This document shows, piece by piece, positions 34,183-45,235 of a stretch of 64,000 bases of DNA. This stretch comes from Alentia gelatinosa. Taxonomy: Eukaryota; Annelida; Polychaeta; Phyllodocida; Polynoidae. The stretch spans positions 16,667,318-16,731,317 of the forward strand of contig OX465583.1 in the NCBI GenBank assembly GCA_950022655.1. Direction: 5' to 3'. The notes under the pieces were generated by a model. It saw only the letters and a program-made list of their open reading frames with translations. It did not search any database and was not told where the DNA came from. Position 1 is the stretch's first letter. Every line of letters starts with the position of its first letter. The translations under genes were made by a program, and so were the position numbers.

Positions 34183-35354
34183 GATAATTCCCCAAGGCGA
34201 AAGGAAAGATATTTGCCCATGCATATAAGTTTTTCCTGTGAAAAAAGGGTATGTTGATTCCAAGCAACAAATGTCTCTTCCCATGCTTTCCAAAGTCCGT
34301 GTCATTTATACACTGGACCGGGTTAAATGCGTTGACTATTTCAGGGTTTCGACGTGAAGGCTAATTTGATCCTGGATCTATGATTGGGCAATAGAGTATG
34401 TGTACAGTTGAACTGGGGATTCACTTATATATTTAATCAGTCCTTCACAACAGACTTATTTCTACACTTCTCTCCGCCATCAGAGGCCATCATTAGGACT
34501 TTATGGAGGAGTTGATTTGGCTTTGGTTTTTATTTCAATCTGTTTAGAAATGCACTGTGTCCCCCTGAGGCATGATCGGATAGATTATCGCCGTCATGTT
34601 TTATATGTACCTCTTTAAACACGAAACACTCCGCGTCTTGCCTCAGACCTTTAACTGTAAATGAGAAGAACTGAGATTTCGTTCTCATATAACATTTTAA
34701 ATCATGAGGCTCGTTAACGCCATCTGGAGGGATTATGAGAGGTATGTTATAAATAGGATTAGATTCCATATAGAGTTGTTATTATATACCTATGTCCGAA
34801 CGTTGTGGAAATACTACCCGGCCCTAGAGGTGTAGTATCGATTTTGCTCGTGCTCACCGTGTCGTTGTAAATAAGCAACAACATCGGGTCATCAGGCTGT
34901 AAATCGACGACTTTGTAAAGAAATAAAATGGCGGGTTTTTTAGTGTCATTTAGATATACGATATCATTATACACCGGTGCGCGGATGTCTCATTTATGAT
35001 CACTAGCAGCAGAAATTCTCTTTGTCCACGTGACTTGGTGGCTTTCGGAGCAAAAAATAAACAAACAAAATGGCGGAAGTTTTCCTGATTCAGAGGTATA
35101 TTTACATAAACAATCGCCCAGTGCTATCCATACACTCGAAATTAACGTAAAATGAATAACAAAAAAAGTTCAGCTTTGTAAATGCATGGCTGCACAGACA
35201 TCATCACACTAAAATCACAGCATACACAAGTTGTACAATGGCATTTTCAATGATATCCCGGTATACCCACCTCGTTCTTCGAACTTGGTGAGTATTTCTG
35301 GCAAAACTCTCCCTAAACTGATTCCATTCAGTCACACAAACCATGTCACTATGT
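34183..35354. other. Mostly unassigned; G leader copy 2 inside
   Basis: 34786-34845 resembles 31983-32042 (TATACCTATGTCCGAACG, GGAAATACTACC). Near 35070 AAAATGGCGGAAGT combines YY1- and ETS-like words. No gene recognised. Confidence 0.4.
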
Positions 35355-35518
35355 AATAAGAAAACGTAGCCACTAAGCCCATGCCCAGGGATGCAATTCT
35401 CCGCTTTTTATCTCTAAACTATCTCTTTCCGCCTCTGGTGTCAGGACATATTTTATGGGACAAAAGACTTCGAACCGGCACCCCTACAGGCTCAGTAACC
35501 ACGTTTTCTCTTATTACA
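35355..35518. repeat. Large palindrome, family G copy 2
   Basis: TAATAAGAAAACGTAG at 35357 pairs with CCACGTTTTCTCTTATTA at about 35501-35518; inner text ACAAAAGACTTCGAACC and GGCACCCC matches copy 1 at 32183-32262. The centre has diverged. Confidence 0.65.
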
Positions 35519-35661
35519 GAAGAGGGGGGGTTTTAAAGCTAAGCTTTGACATCCGACGATCAGCCCCGGTACCCCTCCCCCCAGCCACCCACCCACCTCC
35601 ATCCGTATCAGAACACAGAGCGCCACAACGCCTGCTGGGAACGTGGCATTCTTGTATAGCA

Positions 35662-35790
35662 TTCTACGGTGTCCCGAGGTGTAAACCGTGATGAAATGAC
35701 ACTACGGTGTCCCGAGGTGTGAACCGTGATGAACTGACACTACGGTGTCCCGAGGTGTGAACCGTGATGAACTGACACTACGGTGTCCCT
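35662..35790. repeat. 38-bp minisatellite, ~3.3 copies
   Basis: Unit TACGGTGTCCCGAGGTGTGA plus ACCGTGATGAACTGACAC, nearly identical copies. Confidence 0.93.
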
Positions 35791-35805
35791 AGGCTAAAAC
35801 CTATT

Positions 35806-35870
35806 ATTCACCCATCACAAAGTCCCCATCGAAAATGTATGGGGCATCAGTGGACCACTTCCCTCCTTTT
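35806..35870 (+). repeat. Composite element relic D4 (body start only)
   Basis: TTATTCACCCATC, then CCCCATCGAAAATGTATGGG and CAGTGGACCAC match the first 65 bases of D1 (58019-58083). No matching right end or palindrome found. Confidence 0.55.
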
Positions 35871-36912
<1,042 letters not shown>

Positions 36913-37107
36913 CCCTCTACTTAATCTCTTCGCATCATTTCATACTTCTCTCTTTCCGTATTACCTTCATACCTTCTATCTGAATATACAACCACCTTTC
37001 TCTTACATCCTTTTCTCGGACCCCATCTCATTTCCCCATTCTAACCTAATGTATTCTGTCATTCTCTTCCCTTGTCTCTCCCGCCCAGCTCTCATTGTCT
37101 CCGTTCT

Positions 37108-37375
37108 TTTACGCCCCTTCCCCACCCCCCCACCCCCCACCCCCACCCACCAATCCCCCCGGCACCTCAGCGCCCTCTAGTAGAGCAGCGCGTACCGCAT
37201 CACTTCCGGCTGACTGCGCATGCCCATCGGAGCGTCGTCAGCGCCCCGTGCGATAAAACCCGGAATCTGTCTCGCTAGATCTCGAATAGATACCACGTGA
37301 CCCCGGGACGCGTATTTTCGATGCTTCCCGGCGTCCACTGCGCGTCTCAGGCGGCGCCACCAGGCACTAATCATA
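37108..37375. promoter_or_regulatory. C-rich then CpG-rich island with ETS, NRF1 and CTCF-like words
   Basis: CAGCGCCCTCTAGTAG (37168-37183, CTCF-like) is followed by CACTTCCGG (37201-37209, ETS) and CTGCGCATGCCC (37214-37225, NRF1), then GCGCCACCAGGCAC (37354-37367). Tight ETS and NRF1 spacing is typical of animal CpG-island promoters. No exon downstream was recognised in either direction. Confidence 0.4.
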
Positions 37376-37509
37376 TATGGTGATGTGACCTAGATAAGGT
37401 ACCTTGACTGTATGGCACGCCATGTATCTTGTGAGATAAGCCCTTCAGTAACTGATATATATGTGTGTGCGTGTGTAGATCTATAATTTATTCTTGATTA
37501 TGTAAATTT

Positions 37510-37660
37510 ACATCCATGCTATGAATTCATATATGTTCTTGATAGGTGGGACTTATCAGAGTTGACTCTACGCAATATCCTCGCATGCACTCAGATATCA
37601 CTACGTGTCAACTCCTCGGAACATACGGCCGCTTGTATCTGAAACCAGTCAATATTATGT
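37510..37660 (+). repeat. Composite family palindrome C3
   Basis: AGAGTTGACTCTACGCAATA, CCTCGCATGCACTCAGATAT, GTCAACTCCT and CGGCCGCTTGTATCTGAAAC match the C1 palindrome at 62947-63087. The left edge is approximate. No C-type body is recognisable upstream. It ends about 20 bases before B3. Confidence 0.65.
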
Positions 37661-37680
37661 GTATGTATATAGAGTATCGT

Positions 37681-38078
37681 AAAACCAGATGAGTTTTAAT
37701 CTGGCCCCCCGTATGCGACGACTGGAGTTTGGCGTAGTGATATCATGAGGCGGAGCCGAGTGATATCTGGAGCCAAAACTCCAGTCGTCGCATACGGGAG
37801 CCCAGATTAAAACGAATAAGGTTTTGATTCTATCCTACCCCCTGTGAACGATATTTTTATGTGAGTATGATAACAAAAGCACGATAAAAACTTTCTGAAG
37901 TCCTCCATATAGCTCTCCTTGCAGCTCTGAAGGCGCTTGGAACTACTTTCAGCTGCTGATCTCTGATTGGTCCATTTTTTGTATGCTCCTAGGAGCGATT
38001 TTTTATCCGTATGCGACATACGGGCGCATACGGAAAGTCAATGTTAAGCCTATGGGATTTTATATTAGGGGTAGGATA
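37681..38078 (-). mobile_element. Composite palindrome element B3
   Basis: Palindrome 37681-37825 (145 bp): arms AAAACCAGATGAGTTTTAAT and the complement of AAAACCTTATTCGTTTTAAT, then a shared CCCGTATGCGACGACTGGAG. Centre CATGAGGCGGAGCCGAGTG (37745-37763). Body 37831-38078: ends TATCCTACCCC and GGGGTAGGATA; inside the far end is the B-family text (reverse strand) TAATATAAAATCCCATAGGC. The body also holds CCGTATGCGACATACGG, which shares CCGTATGCGAC with the palindrome arms. Confidence 0.85.
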
Positions 38079-38124
38079 ATTGATGGGACTGTGTCTGTAG
38101 TGGGTATAGTGGGTGTAGTATCAT

Positions 38125-38578
38125 CTGGCAGTGCGTGTTCGTATGTGGTCGTGTGTGTGATCGGTTATGTGATAGTATGTGTGGCAGTGAGTGTGGCAGT
38201 GTTTCTGGCAGTGTGTCTGGCAGTGTGTGTGGTCATGTGTGTGGTCATGTATGTGGCAGTATGTGTGGTCATGTGTGTGGTGGTGTGTGTGGTAGTGTGT
38301 GGTAGTGTGTGCGGCAATGTGTTTGGCAGGGTATGTATGAGTATGGGTTTGTGTCAGTGTGTGTGGTCATGTATGTGCCCATGTGTGTGGTCGTGTGTGT
38401 GGCAGTGCTTCTGGCAGTGTATATATGCGGCAGTGTATGTGGCAGTGTGTGTGTGTGGCAGTGTGTGAGGCAGTGTGTGTGGTCGTGCATGTGGCAGGGT
38501 ATGTATTTGTGTGGTGTGTGTCAGTGTGTGTGGTCATGTGTGTGGCAGTATGTGCGGCAGTATGTATGGTCGTGCCGA
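38125..38578. repeat. GT-rich ~12-bp array
   Basis: Units GTGTGTGGCAGT/GTGTGTGGTCAT. Valine/cysteine-rich frames (up to 161 residues) are low complexity. Confidence 0.92.
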
Positions 38579-38999
38579 CGCCCGCCACCATCGTGTTTGT
38601 GGTCAGTGAAGGAGAAAGTTTGTCGAGCATTGAGCAGCGACCTAGCTGGGCGAGGGGGTTGTTAGCCTGACCTGCACCCCAATGGACGTAATATAGCGGA
38701 ACAAACAGTGAAGAGAGCACAAACCCCACCCTTCTATCCCCGCTCCACATTCCCCTCTCTCATCCATCCTGGCCTCTTTTTTTAACCCGGCTTCACATCC
38801 AACATCCAAATGCTGACACAAACCTCCGCTACCTCCTCTTATCCATATAACCCGTTGAACAACGCATTGTAGCAGGAGCCCTGGTCACGACGGGAAGACA
38901 GGCAGGCCAGGTAGACAGGCAGGACAGGGGGGCAGGTGGGGCAGGTAGGCAGGAGAGGTAGGACAAAAGAGGATAGGCAGACAGACGGGCAAGGCAGAC

Positions 39000-39490
39000 A
39001 GGACGGGAAGGATGGGCAGGATGGGCAGGACGGGCAGGACGGGCAGGACGGGCAGGACGGGCAGGACGGGCAGGACGGGCAGGACGGGCAGGACGGGCAG
39101 GACCGGCAGGACGGGCAGGACCGGCAGGACCGGCAGGACGGGCAGGGCGGGCAGGACGGGCAGGGCGGGCAGGACGGGCAGGACGGGCAGGACGGGCAGG
39201 ACGGGCAGGACGGGCAGGACGGGCAGGACGGGCAGGACGGGCAGGACGGGCAGGACGGGCAGGACGGGCAGGACGGGCAGGACCGGCAGGACCGGCAGGA
39301 CCGGCAGGACCGGCAGGACCGGCAGGACCGGCAGGACCGGCAGGACCGGCAGGACCGGCAGGACCGGCAGGACCGGCAGGACCGGCAGGACCGGCAGGAC
39401 CGGCAGGACCGGCAGGACCGGCAGGACCGGCAGGACCGGCAGGACCGGCAGGACCGGCAGGACCGGCAGGACCGGCAGGACGGACAGGGA
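39000..39490. repeat. 9-bp minisatellite, ~54 copies in two variant blocks
   Basis: Unit GGGCAGGAC on the left (to about 39280) and CGGCAGGAC on the right, with a few of the latter mixed in near 39100-39135. Because 9 is divisible by three, several frames on both strands stay open: tripeptide text GRT and DGQ/DRQ on plus, and PAG/PAR on minus. The minus frame mimics collagen G-X-Y but has no flanking domain. Rejected as a gene. Confidence 0.97.
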
Positions 39491-39704
39491 GAAAACCTAA
39501 CAAAACACGACGGCCATCATCTATATTTCACATCGCAAATCGTTGGTGTCTACCTCAGAGGAGTCTCTGCATCAGACACGAATGTGAGTTCCCTCCTAGG
39601 ATGCAGTAACCAGTATTGTCTTTTCCATTTAGTCAGGGAACAAATAGAAATATGCGTAAGAATGGGACTCTAATATGCTGGCCTTTTTTTAATTGCTTTT
39701 GCCA

Positions 39705-39995
39705 TATTCTCACATATTCCGAGTTATCCCGAACTATACCGTGTTTTCCGAGCTAGTTTGAGCTATCCCAATCTCACAAGCAATCCGAGTTATGCTGAGA
39801 TATTCCGAGTTATCCCAAGATATCCTGAGCTAACCCAAGCTATTCTGGGTTATCCTAGCTGATCCAGACGAATCATAGCTGTTGTGCTGTTCCAAGCGGT
39901 TTTCCGAGTTGCCCAAGCTATTCAGAATCATCCCGAGCTGCTCCAAGCCATCCCGTGCTGCTCCGAGCTATCCCGAGCTGCTCCGATGTACATAA
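39705..39995. repeat. Decamer array (TATCCCGAGC-like), locus 2
   Basis: About 28 10-mers such as TATTCCGAGT, TATCCCAAGA and CTCCGAGCTA in nearly unbroken 10-base register. Related in text to 19490-19840 and 63410-63665. Confidence 0.85.
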
Positions 39996-41093
39996 CTCTC
40001 CTTCAACCAAAAATGTTGAAGGTGTTCAAGGATGTATCAGAATCGGAATTCGACCATGCCTCCAATGGCAACCAGCTTTACCTCCTTGTATGTGTTATCA
40101 TGGTATACACATAGCGAGTATTCCGGACCCTCAAATATACCAAGAAGTACTTAGAGCTCCTCTAAAGACGGAGAAAAATAGAAAGGATTTTCTGTTCGGT
40201 CGAGGTTCAACCATGGAAGGAGAGTCTATCAGGGGGCAAACATGTATTATCTCGGGAGGGTAGGTGTTAAGTATATCTATCATTATTCACATATGAATGA
40301 AATGTAGATGATAACATCATACAGAAGTCAAACCGTCACAAGCGCAGTTAGTTGGCAGAGTGAAGTCTAAGTTATGACGAATTTATATACAATAGAGAAA
40401 CGACAAAAGGTGACAGTGGTTTCTCTCCTTACCGTGACTGACAATTCGTTGACAGCCCAACCAACGACACTCTTTTATGACATATTGACTTTTCTATAGC
40501 TATTTACAAAGCTGGGTCTGTAGGACGAATACATGTGCACCGCAAATACGTGCATGAAATTAAAGATATACTGGGTCACATGCATTATTAACAGCTATGT
40601 TACATGCATTATTGACAGCTATGTCATGTACATCTATGTATGTATCTTGGATATAGTATTTTATTACACTGGAGGATAGTCTAGAGTCACCAAATAAAGT
40701 TGGGGATTGTAAAATAATTCCGAGTTAAATCAGAGTCAAAGTTAAATGGGAATAAAAATGTTCATGTCATTTGTAAGTTTTAATCCCATCTAGTCCATCT
40801 TTTTTCAATACATAGTTTGCCAGGTGATATGTACTTTATTTTCCTTTATCTGATAATACTGTTGTAGCAGGTCAAAGAGATGCAATTCAAAAACTTCAGA
40901 GCAGTAAAATTAGGCAATATCCGAGTCACCCTGGTAGAGAGGTTCATGGTGCCTGTGTTATATATACCCTCACAACCTTAACTTATTTAAAAAATACACA
41001 CTAAAATACCACATCTTCCATATTGGCGGTACTTGTTATTCTATCTGCATTGATGGGTAAAGTGCAGTCACAATATCAGACACATTCCGCGAT
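39996..41093. other. Unassigned AT-rich stretch
   Basis: No gene recognised. A short near-duplicate ACATGCATTATTAACAGCTATGT pair occurs near 40576-40625. Confidence 0.4.
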
Positions 41094-41396
41094 CTGGGAG
41101 CTGTTTCAGTAGTTTCGTGACATGTCTAGATGGCGTCTGTGACACCATATGGACAGATCACAAGATTGCAATCGATGACATACAGAGTTTCACTCACTTC
41201 TCGTAGGAATTAGGCAATGACACTTTAACATGAGTAGGGGATACATATATCCTATAATCGCTCCAAATATGAAGAAGCTTGGCCACTCCGATTTTCTGAT
41301 ATTTGCTACTCTTTTTCCGCTGTTGGTTGCACTGTTGGTGCCGCTGTAGATGTCTGTCTAGGCCTAATGTCACGAGACTACTGAAACAGGTCCTTG
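41094..41396. mobile_element. Non-autonomous element with GGGAGCTGTTTCAGTAG ends (family E)
   Basis: Left GGGAGCTGTTTCAGTAG then TTTCGTGACATGTCTAG (41096-41129); right end is the complement of AGGACCTGTTTCAGTAG then TCTCGTGACATTAG. About 30-bp imperfect terminal inverted repeats, total about 300 bp. No clear target duplication. No transposase. The first 13 bases recur in the hairpin at 31869-31918. Confidence 0.65.
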
Positions 41397-42184
41397 GTTT
41401 GTCTGCGAGTGAGAAGGTGTATGGTGATTTAGTCAGCGGGCTACTTGTATCTAACAACTGCTGATACCTTTCCTTTCACCTCCAAATTGATATAATCTAA
41501 CATCAGTTAACCTTGATCATTCGTGGCTGACCTTCCCCTCTTGATCAACCGACTCTTACCTCCGTTAACATTGACTGACCATCGTTGATTGACCTTAACC
41601 CAGTGCCGGTGCCCATTGTGACTTCCCTATGACCTCGCTGTGACCTCGGGCTATTGACCTTGATTGGCGCTAGTTCCCCGTGACCTCACACATCTATAGC
41701 ACCAGCGCTCACGTGACCTCAGAAAGTGTCATGGCGGCGGCTGGAGGAAGGGAGGGGTTCCGGGAGGGGGACAAGTTGAGGGGGGGGGGGGGCTAACACC
41801 TGGCGGGAGCCCGACGTAAAGTAAAGGAAGGTGAGTAAACATGCGGGCAGGGTATGAGGTAGAGGAGACACAGGACGGGCATGCAGGAAGGAAGCCATGA
41901 ACGCAAAGAGCTGGTGAGAGGGGAGACCAGAGTGCAGAAAGGGCGCGGGTCGAATGCTGAAAAGGAATCAAGCTGAAGGGTCGAGAGAGAGGGGTGGATA
42001 AAGGATGTGGGGGTGAAGACAGGAAGGAGCGGCACAGGCGACCAGAAGAGGGAGCCACTAGACAAGACAATCCAGTCTACGCTGGCTTCAAAGCGCCGGG
42101 GACGCGTCCCAATCGCTCCATGTCAATACGCCGAGCGGGCTTTCATCTTTTGTAGGTCATATTGGCCTCTTGTTGGCGAGCCGC
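41397..42184. other. Unassigned, GC-rich at the right
   Basis: No gene recognised. polyG at about 41779-41791; TCATGGCGGCGG near 41728; GC-rich to 42184. Confidence 0.4.
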
Positions 42185-42720
42185 TCGGTCGAGTTGCTCA
42201 TAACGGTGTACGGAGGGCCGGCCGGGTACGGAGGGCCGGCGGCGGCGGGTGATGTAGGGAGGGAGAGCGGTGTACGTAGGGCGGGCGGTGTATGGAGGAC
42301 GGGTAGTGTACAGAGGTAGAGCAAAGTACGGGGGGGGGCGATGTATGGAGGGCGGGCGGTGAACGGAGGACGGGTAGTGTACAGAGGTAGAGCAAAGTAC
42401 GGGGGGGGGGCGATGTATGGAGGGCGGGCGGTGAACGGAGGCAGAGCGGTGTACCGAGGAGGGCAGTGTACGGAGGGAGAGCGGTGTACGGAGGCAGAGC
42501 GGTGTACGGGGGGAGGGCGGTGTAAGGAGGGCGGGAGATGTACCGAGAGAGAGCGCGAAGGGCGGTCTAGGTAGGTCTGGCGGTGTATGGAGGATGGGCA
42601 GCTCGGATGACGGACGGCCGGAGGTGCATGGAAGGAGGTCTACGGAGGCGGGCTGTGTACGGAGGCGGGCGGTGTACAGAAGTGGGCGGTGTACAGAGGA
42701 GGTGGGTTGTGTATGTACAC
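42185..42720. repeat. GC-rich ~17-18-bp array with a 72-bp higher-order copy
   Basis: Units GTGTACGGAGGGCGGGCG with many variants; GATGTATGGAGGGCGGGCGG starts at 42340 and 42412, giving a 72-bp higher-order repeat with internal polyG. Overlapping frames on both strands (up to 199 residues) are rejected. Confidence 0.9.
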
Positions 42721-42932
42721 GCAAACTGCATGAGCACCTCATAGTACAATATAGTGAGAAAACCCTTTCTCAACAAACACAATGAAGTGATCTGCTCTGT
42801 TCTCAACTACCAAATAATAGTGGGTTGCCATATGCATTCGAAACACGTAGCTATACAATATCAGTGGAAATTGGAAGTAGAAAGTTTCCGGAAGTTTCAT
42901 ACATCTCCTCTTTGATTTTTTGCCTAGAAAAT

Positions 42933-43010
42933 GGAAGAGGGGGTGGGGTCAAATCTTTCAGAACATTTGCATACATACTTGTGTATATATGACCCCTATT
43001 GAGGAACATA
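42933..43010. repeat. Family J MITE relic 1
   Basis: GAGGGGGTGGGGTCAAATCT, TTCAGAACATTTGCATACAT and ATGACCCCTATT resemble 54458-54609. Confidence 0.5.
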
Positions 43011-43069
43011 GGGATGTCTATATAGGTATGTGGATAGTAGGCATATCAAATCATATTACCCCTCGCCGT

Positions 43070-43700
43070 ACTGCCTTTGACCATATTGGCTCTCATCTTA
43101 CTGCTCCTCCACAATACTGCTCCTGAATCAAATTGCATCCAACCACACTGCCCCTCACTACACTGTCCCTAAACCATACTGCCCCTAAAACATACTGTCG
43201 TTCAATCATACTGCTCCTAACTATACTACCTCTCACCCATACCACCCTTCGACCATGCTGCACCTCAAATACTCTCCCTTAACCATACTGGCCCTAGCCA
43301 AAAATGCTCCTGAATCATATTGCCCCTCCACAACACAGCCCCTTGACCGCACTGTCCCTCCACCGTAGTGCCCCTAGACGATACTGCCCCTCATCATACT
43401 GCCCCTAAACGATACTCTTCTTCAACCATACTGCCCCTCAACAATACTGTTCCTAAACAATACTGCCCTTAAACCATAGTACCCCTCCACTATACTGCCC
43501 CTCAACCATATTTCCCCTAAGTCACACTGTCCCCCACCATAGTACCCATATGAGGGGCAGTATGGTTTGGGTTAGTATAGTTGCTCAAGGGGCAGTAACG
43601 TGAGGGCCAGTATGATTTAGGGCCAGTATGGTTCAGGGCAGTGAGGCAGAGGGGCAGTATGATTTAAGGGCAATATAGTTGTGAGACTGTTATGTGACTG
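43070..43700. repeat. Degenerate ~16-bp array that flips orientation
   Basis: Up to about 43540 the units read ACCATACTGCCCCTCA; from about 43548 they read AGGGGCAGTATGGTTTA, the opposite strand. It forms a very large, loose inverted repeat. Confidence 0.85.
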
Positions 43701-43866
43701 TTGTGAGATTGGGATTGATGTACTCTTGGTCTAAATGGTAGGGACTTAAGAGTGATAGGGGTAATTGCGAAAATGTACACCCTGCTGCTACTGGGGGAAA
43801 CATCTCATAGACAGAGGAAAAGGTGTGAAGTACGCCTGTCTAGATACATTATGCCTGCTTCAGGTA

Positions 43867-43998
43867 TTGGAAAGGGGGGAGGGGTTCTAGAAAATGTATA
43901 TACGCAATAAGGGAGGTCCATGAGAAGCGTATGCTATGCAACAGGAGGGGGGGTCAATATTCCAGGAAAATCTGCGTACTTACTTTATGGATGGCCCC
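43867..43998. mobile_element. Family J MITE, diverged copy 2
   Basis: Ends in CTGCGTACTTACTTTATGGA then TGGCCCC (to 43998), as in copy 3. The left end GGGAGGTCCATGAGAAGCGT (from 43911) is a decayed complement. GGGGGGTCAATATTCC inside is the usual internal word. A partial unit precedes it. Confidence 0.55.
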
Positions 43999-45009
43999 GT
44001 ACACTATGAAGTACCGCACTTGACCACTCGGCACATGCACAGATAGACAACTATTTGGAGGTCTGCAGGCGTCTAGACCTGCCTGAGTTGCTGCTCCGGT
44101 TTTTAAGGCATATCGAATTATTTAAATTGAAAATTAAATTCCATGTCATTTTCCTGTAAATCGAATATGACGATCTAAAAGCGTTGTTGAACACATATCC
44201 CACTAAAAATTTACCCTGGGTTACCCTTTTAGTTTCTGAAACAGATATTAATATTATAATAGCATGATAGAATATATTAAAGAAATTCTAAAAATCTTAT
44301 TTTTAGATAGTAAAACCCATGTAATATTCTTGAAACTTTCACGAAATATATGAAGTAAATATGTAGTTCTATGCATTTGATTATAAAAAACTATAGGTCA
44401 CCGATCTCATTTCTTAAAGAATTGAAGAAACCCATATGTTTTAGTACATGAAACGAGCAAATATATAAAAAAACTATTTTAACTATTGGGTGATGTCAGA
44501 CTGGATAAAACTTGATATCTTTGACATCTAGTAGTAGATGGAACCAGTTTGAACACATAATTATCAATATTCAAAGATTACAGGTGGCGCCACTGTAAAT
44601 TGTAGGGTATGCCTTTAAGCGGATTAGTATCGAGCACTCAGTGCGCATCGACGAGTGTTGAGAAAGTCGTCCAATAAGGAAGATTACCCAAAGATTGTCT
44701 GCCTCGCGGAAAGAGACGGCGCACGTCAGAAGGAAAAAGGGACTGGAACTCGGGCAGGCTCGGGGTGCGCGCATAATGACAAAAAAGTGATTTAGGTGGA
44801 GATAAAAGTGAGGTAATCATTGCGGTGGCTGGGTCCTGGCGCGGGCTGCTGTGCTGGCTTGGCCACCATTGGATGTGCCATCTGACTCCGTTCCCATCCT
44901 GCCGTTGGGATGGGGGAGGGGGTAGTGCGTGGGGGGGGGGGAGGTTGCTTCATTCACGGAGAGCTTAAAGCAAGAATTGTGTTCTACCCGGTCCCTTGTG
45001 CAATTTCCT
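43999..45009. other. Unassigned, AT-rich then GC-rich
   Basis: 44100-44540 very AT-rich with no gene. 44581-44900 has GGTGGCGCCACTG (44583-44595) and mixed GC-rich sequence; polyG near 44930. Confidence 0.4.
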
Positions 45010-45235
45010 TCATGGGTGCAGGTGACAGTTGTGTGCAGGGTAACAGTTGTAGGCAGGATAACAGCTTGTGAAGGGTAGCAGCTGTGTGAAGAGTGGCAGT
45101 TGCGTGTAGGATGCTAGGTGAGAGTAGTTGCCAGGTGACAGCTGTAGGCAGGGAAACAGTTGTAGGTAGGGTGACAGTTTAGGAAGGGTGACAATTGTAG
45201 GAAGGGTTACATTTGTAGGAAGAATGAAAGTTGTA
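45010..45235. repeat. Degenerate ~17-bp array
   Basis: About 13 units of GGGTGACAGTTGTAGGCA with substitutions. Confidence 0.88.

Noticed and set aside
38829..39503. Collagen-like open frame on the minus strand (PAG/PAR tripeptides, 224 codons)
   Set aside because: The 9-bp repeat keeps several frames open on both strands; no signal peptide, propeptide or splice context is visible, and the flanking residues show no domain.
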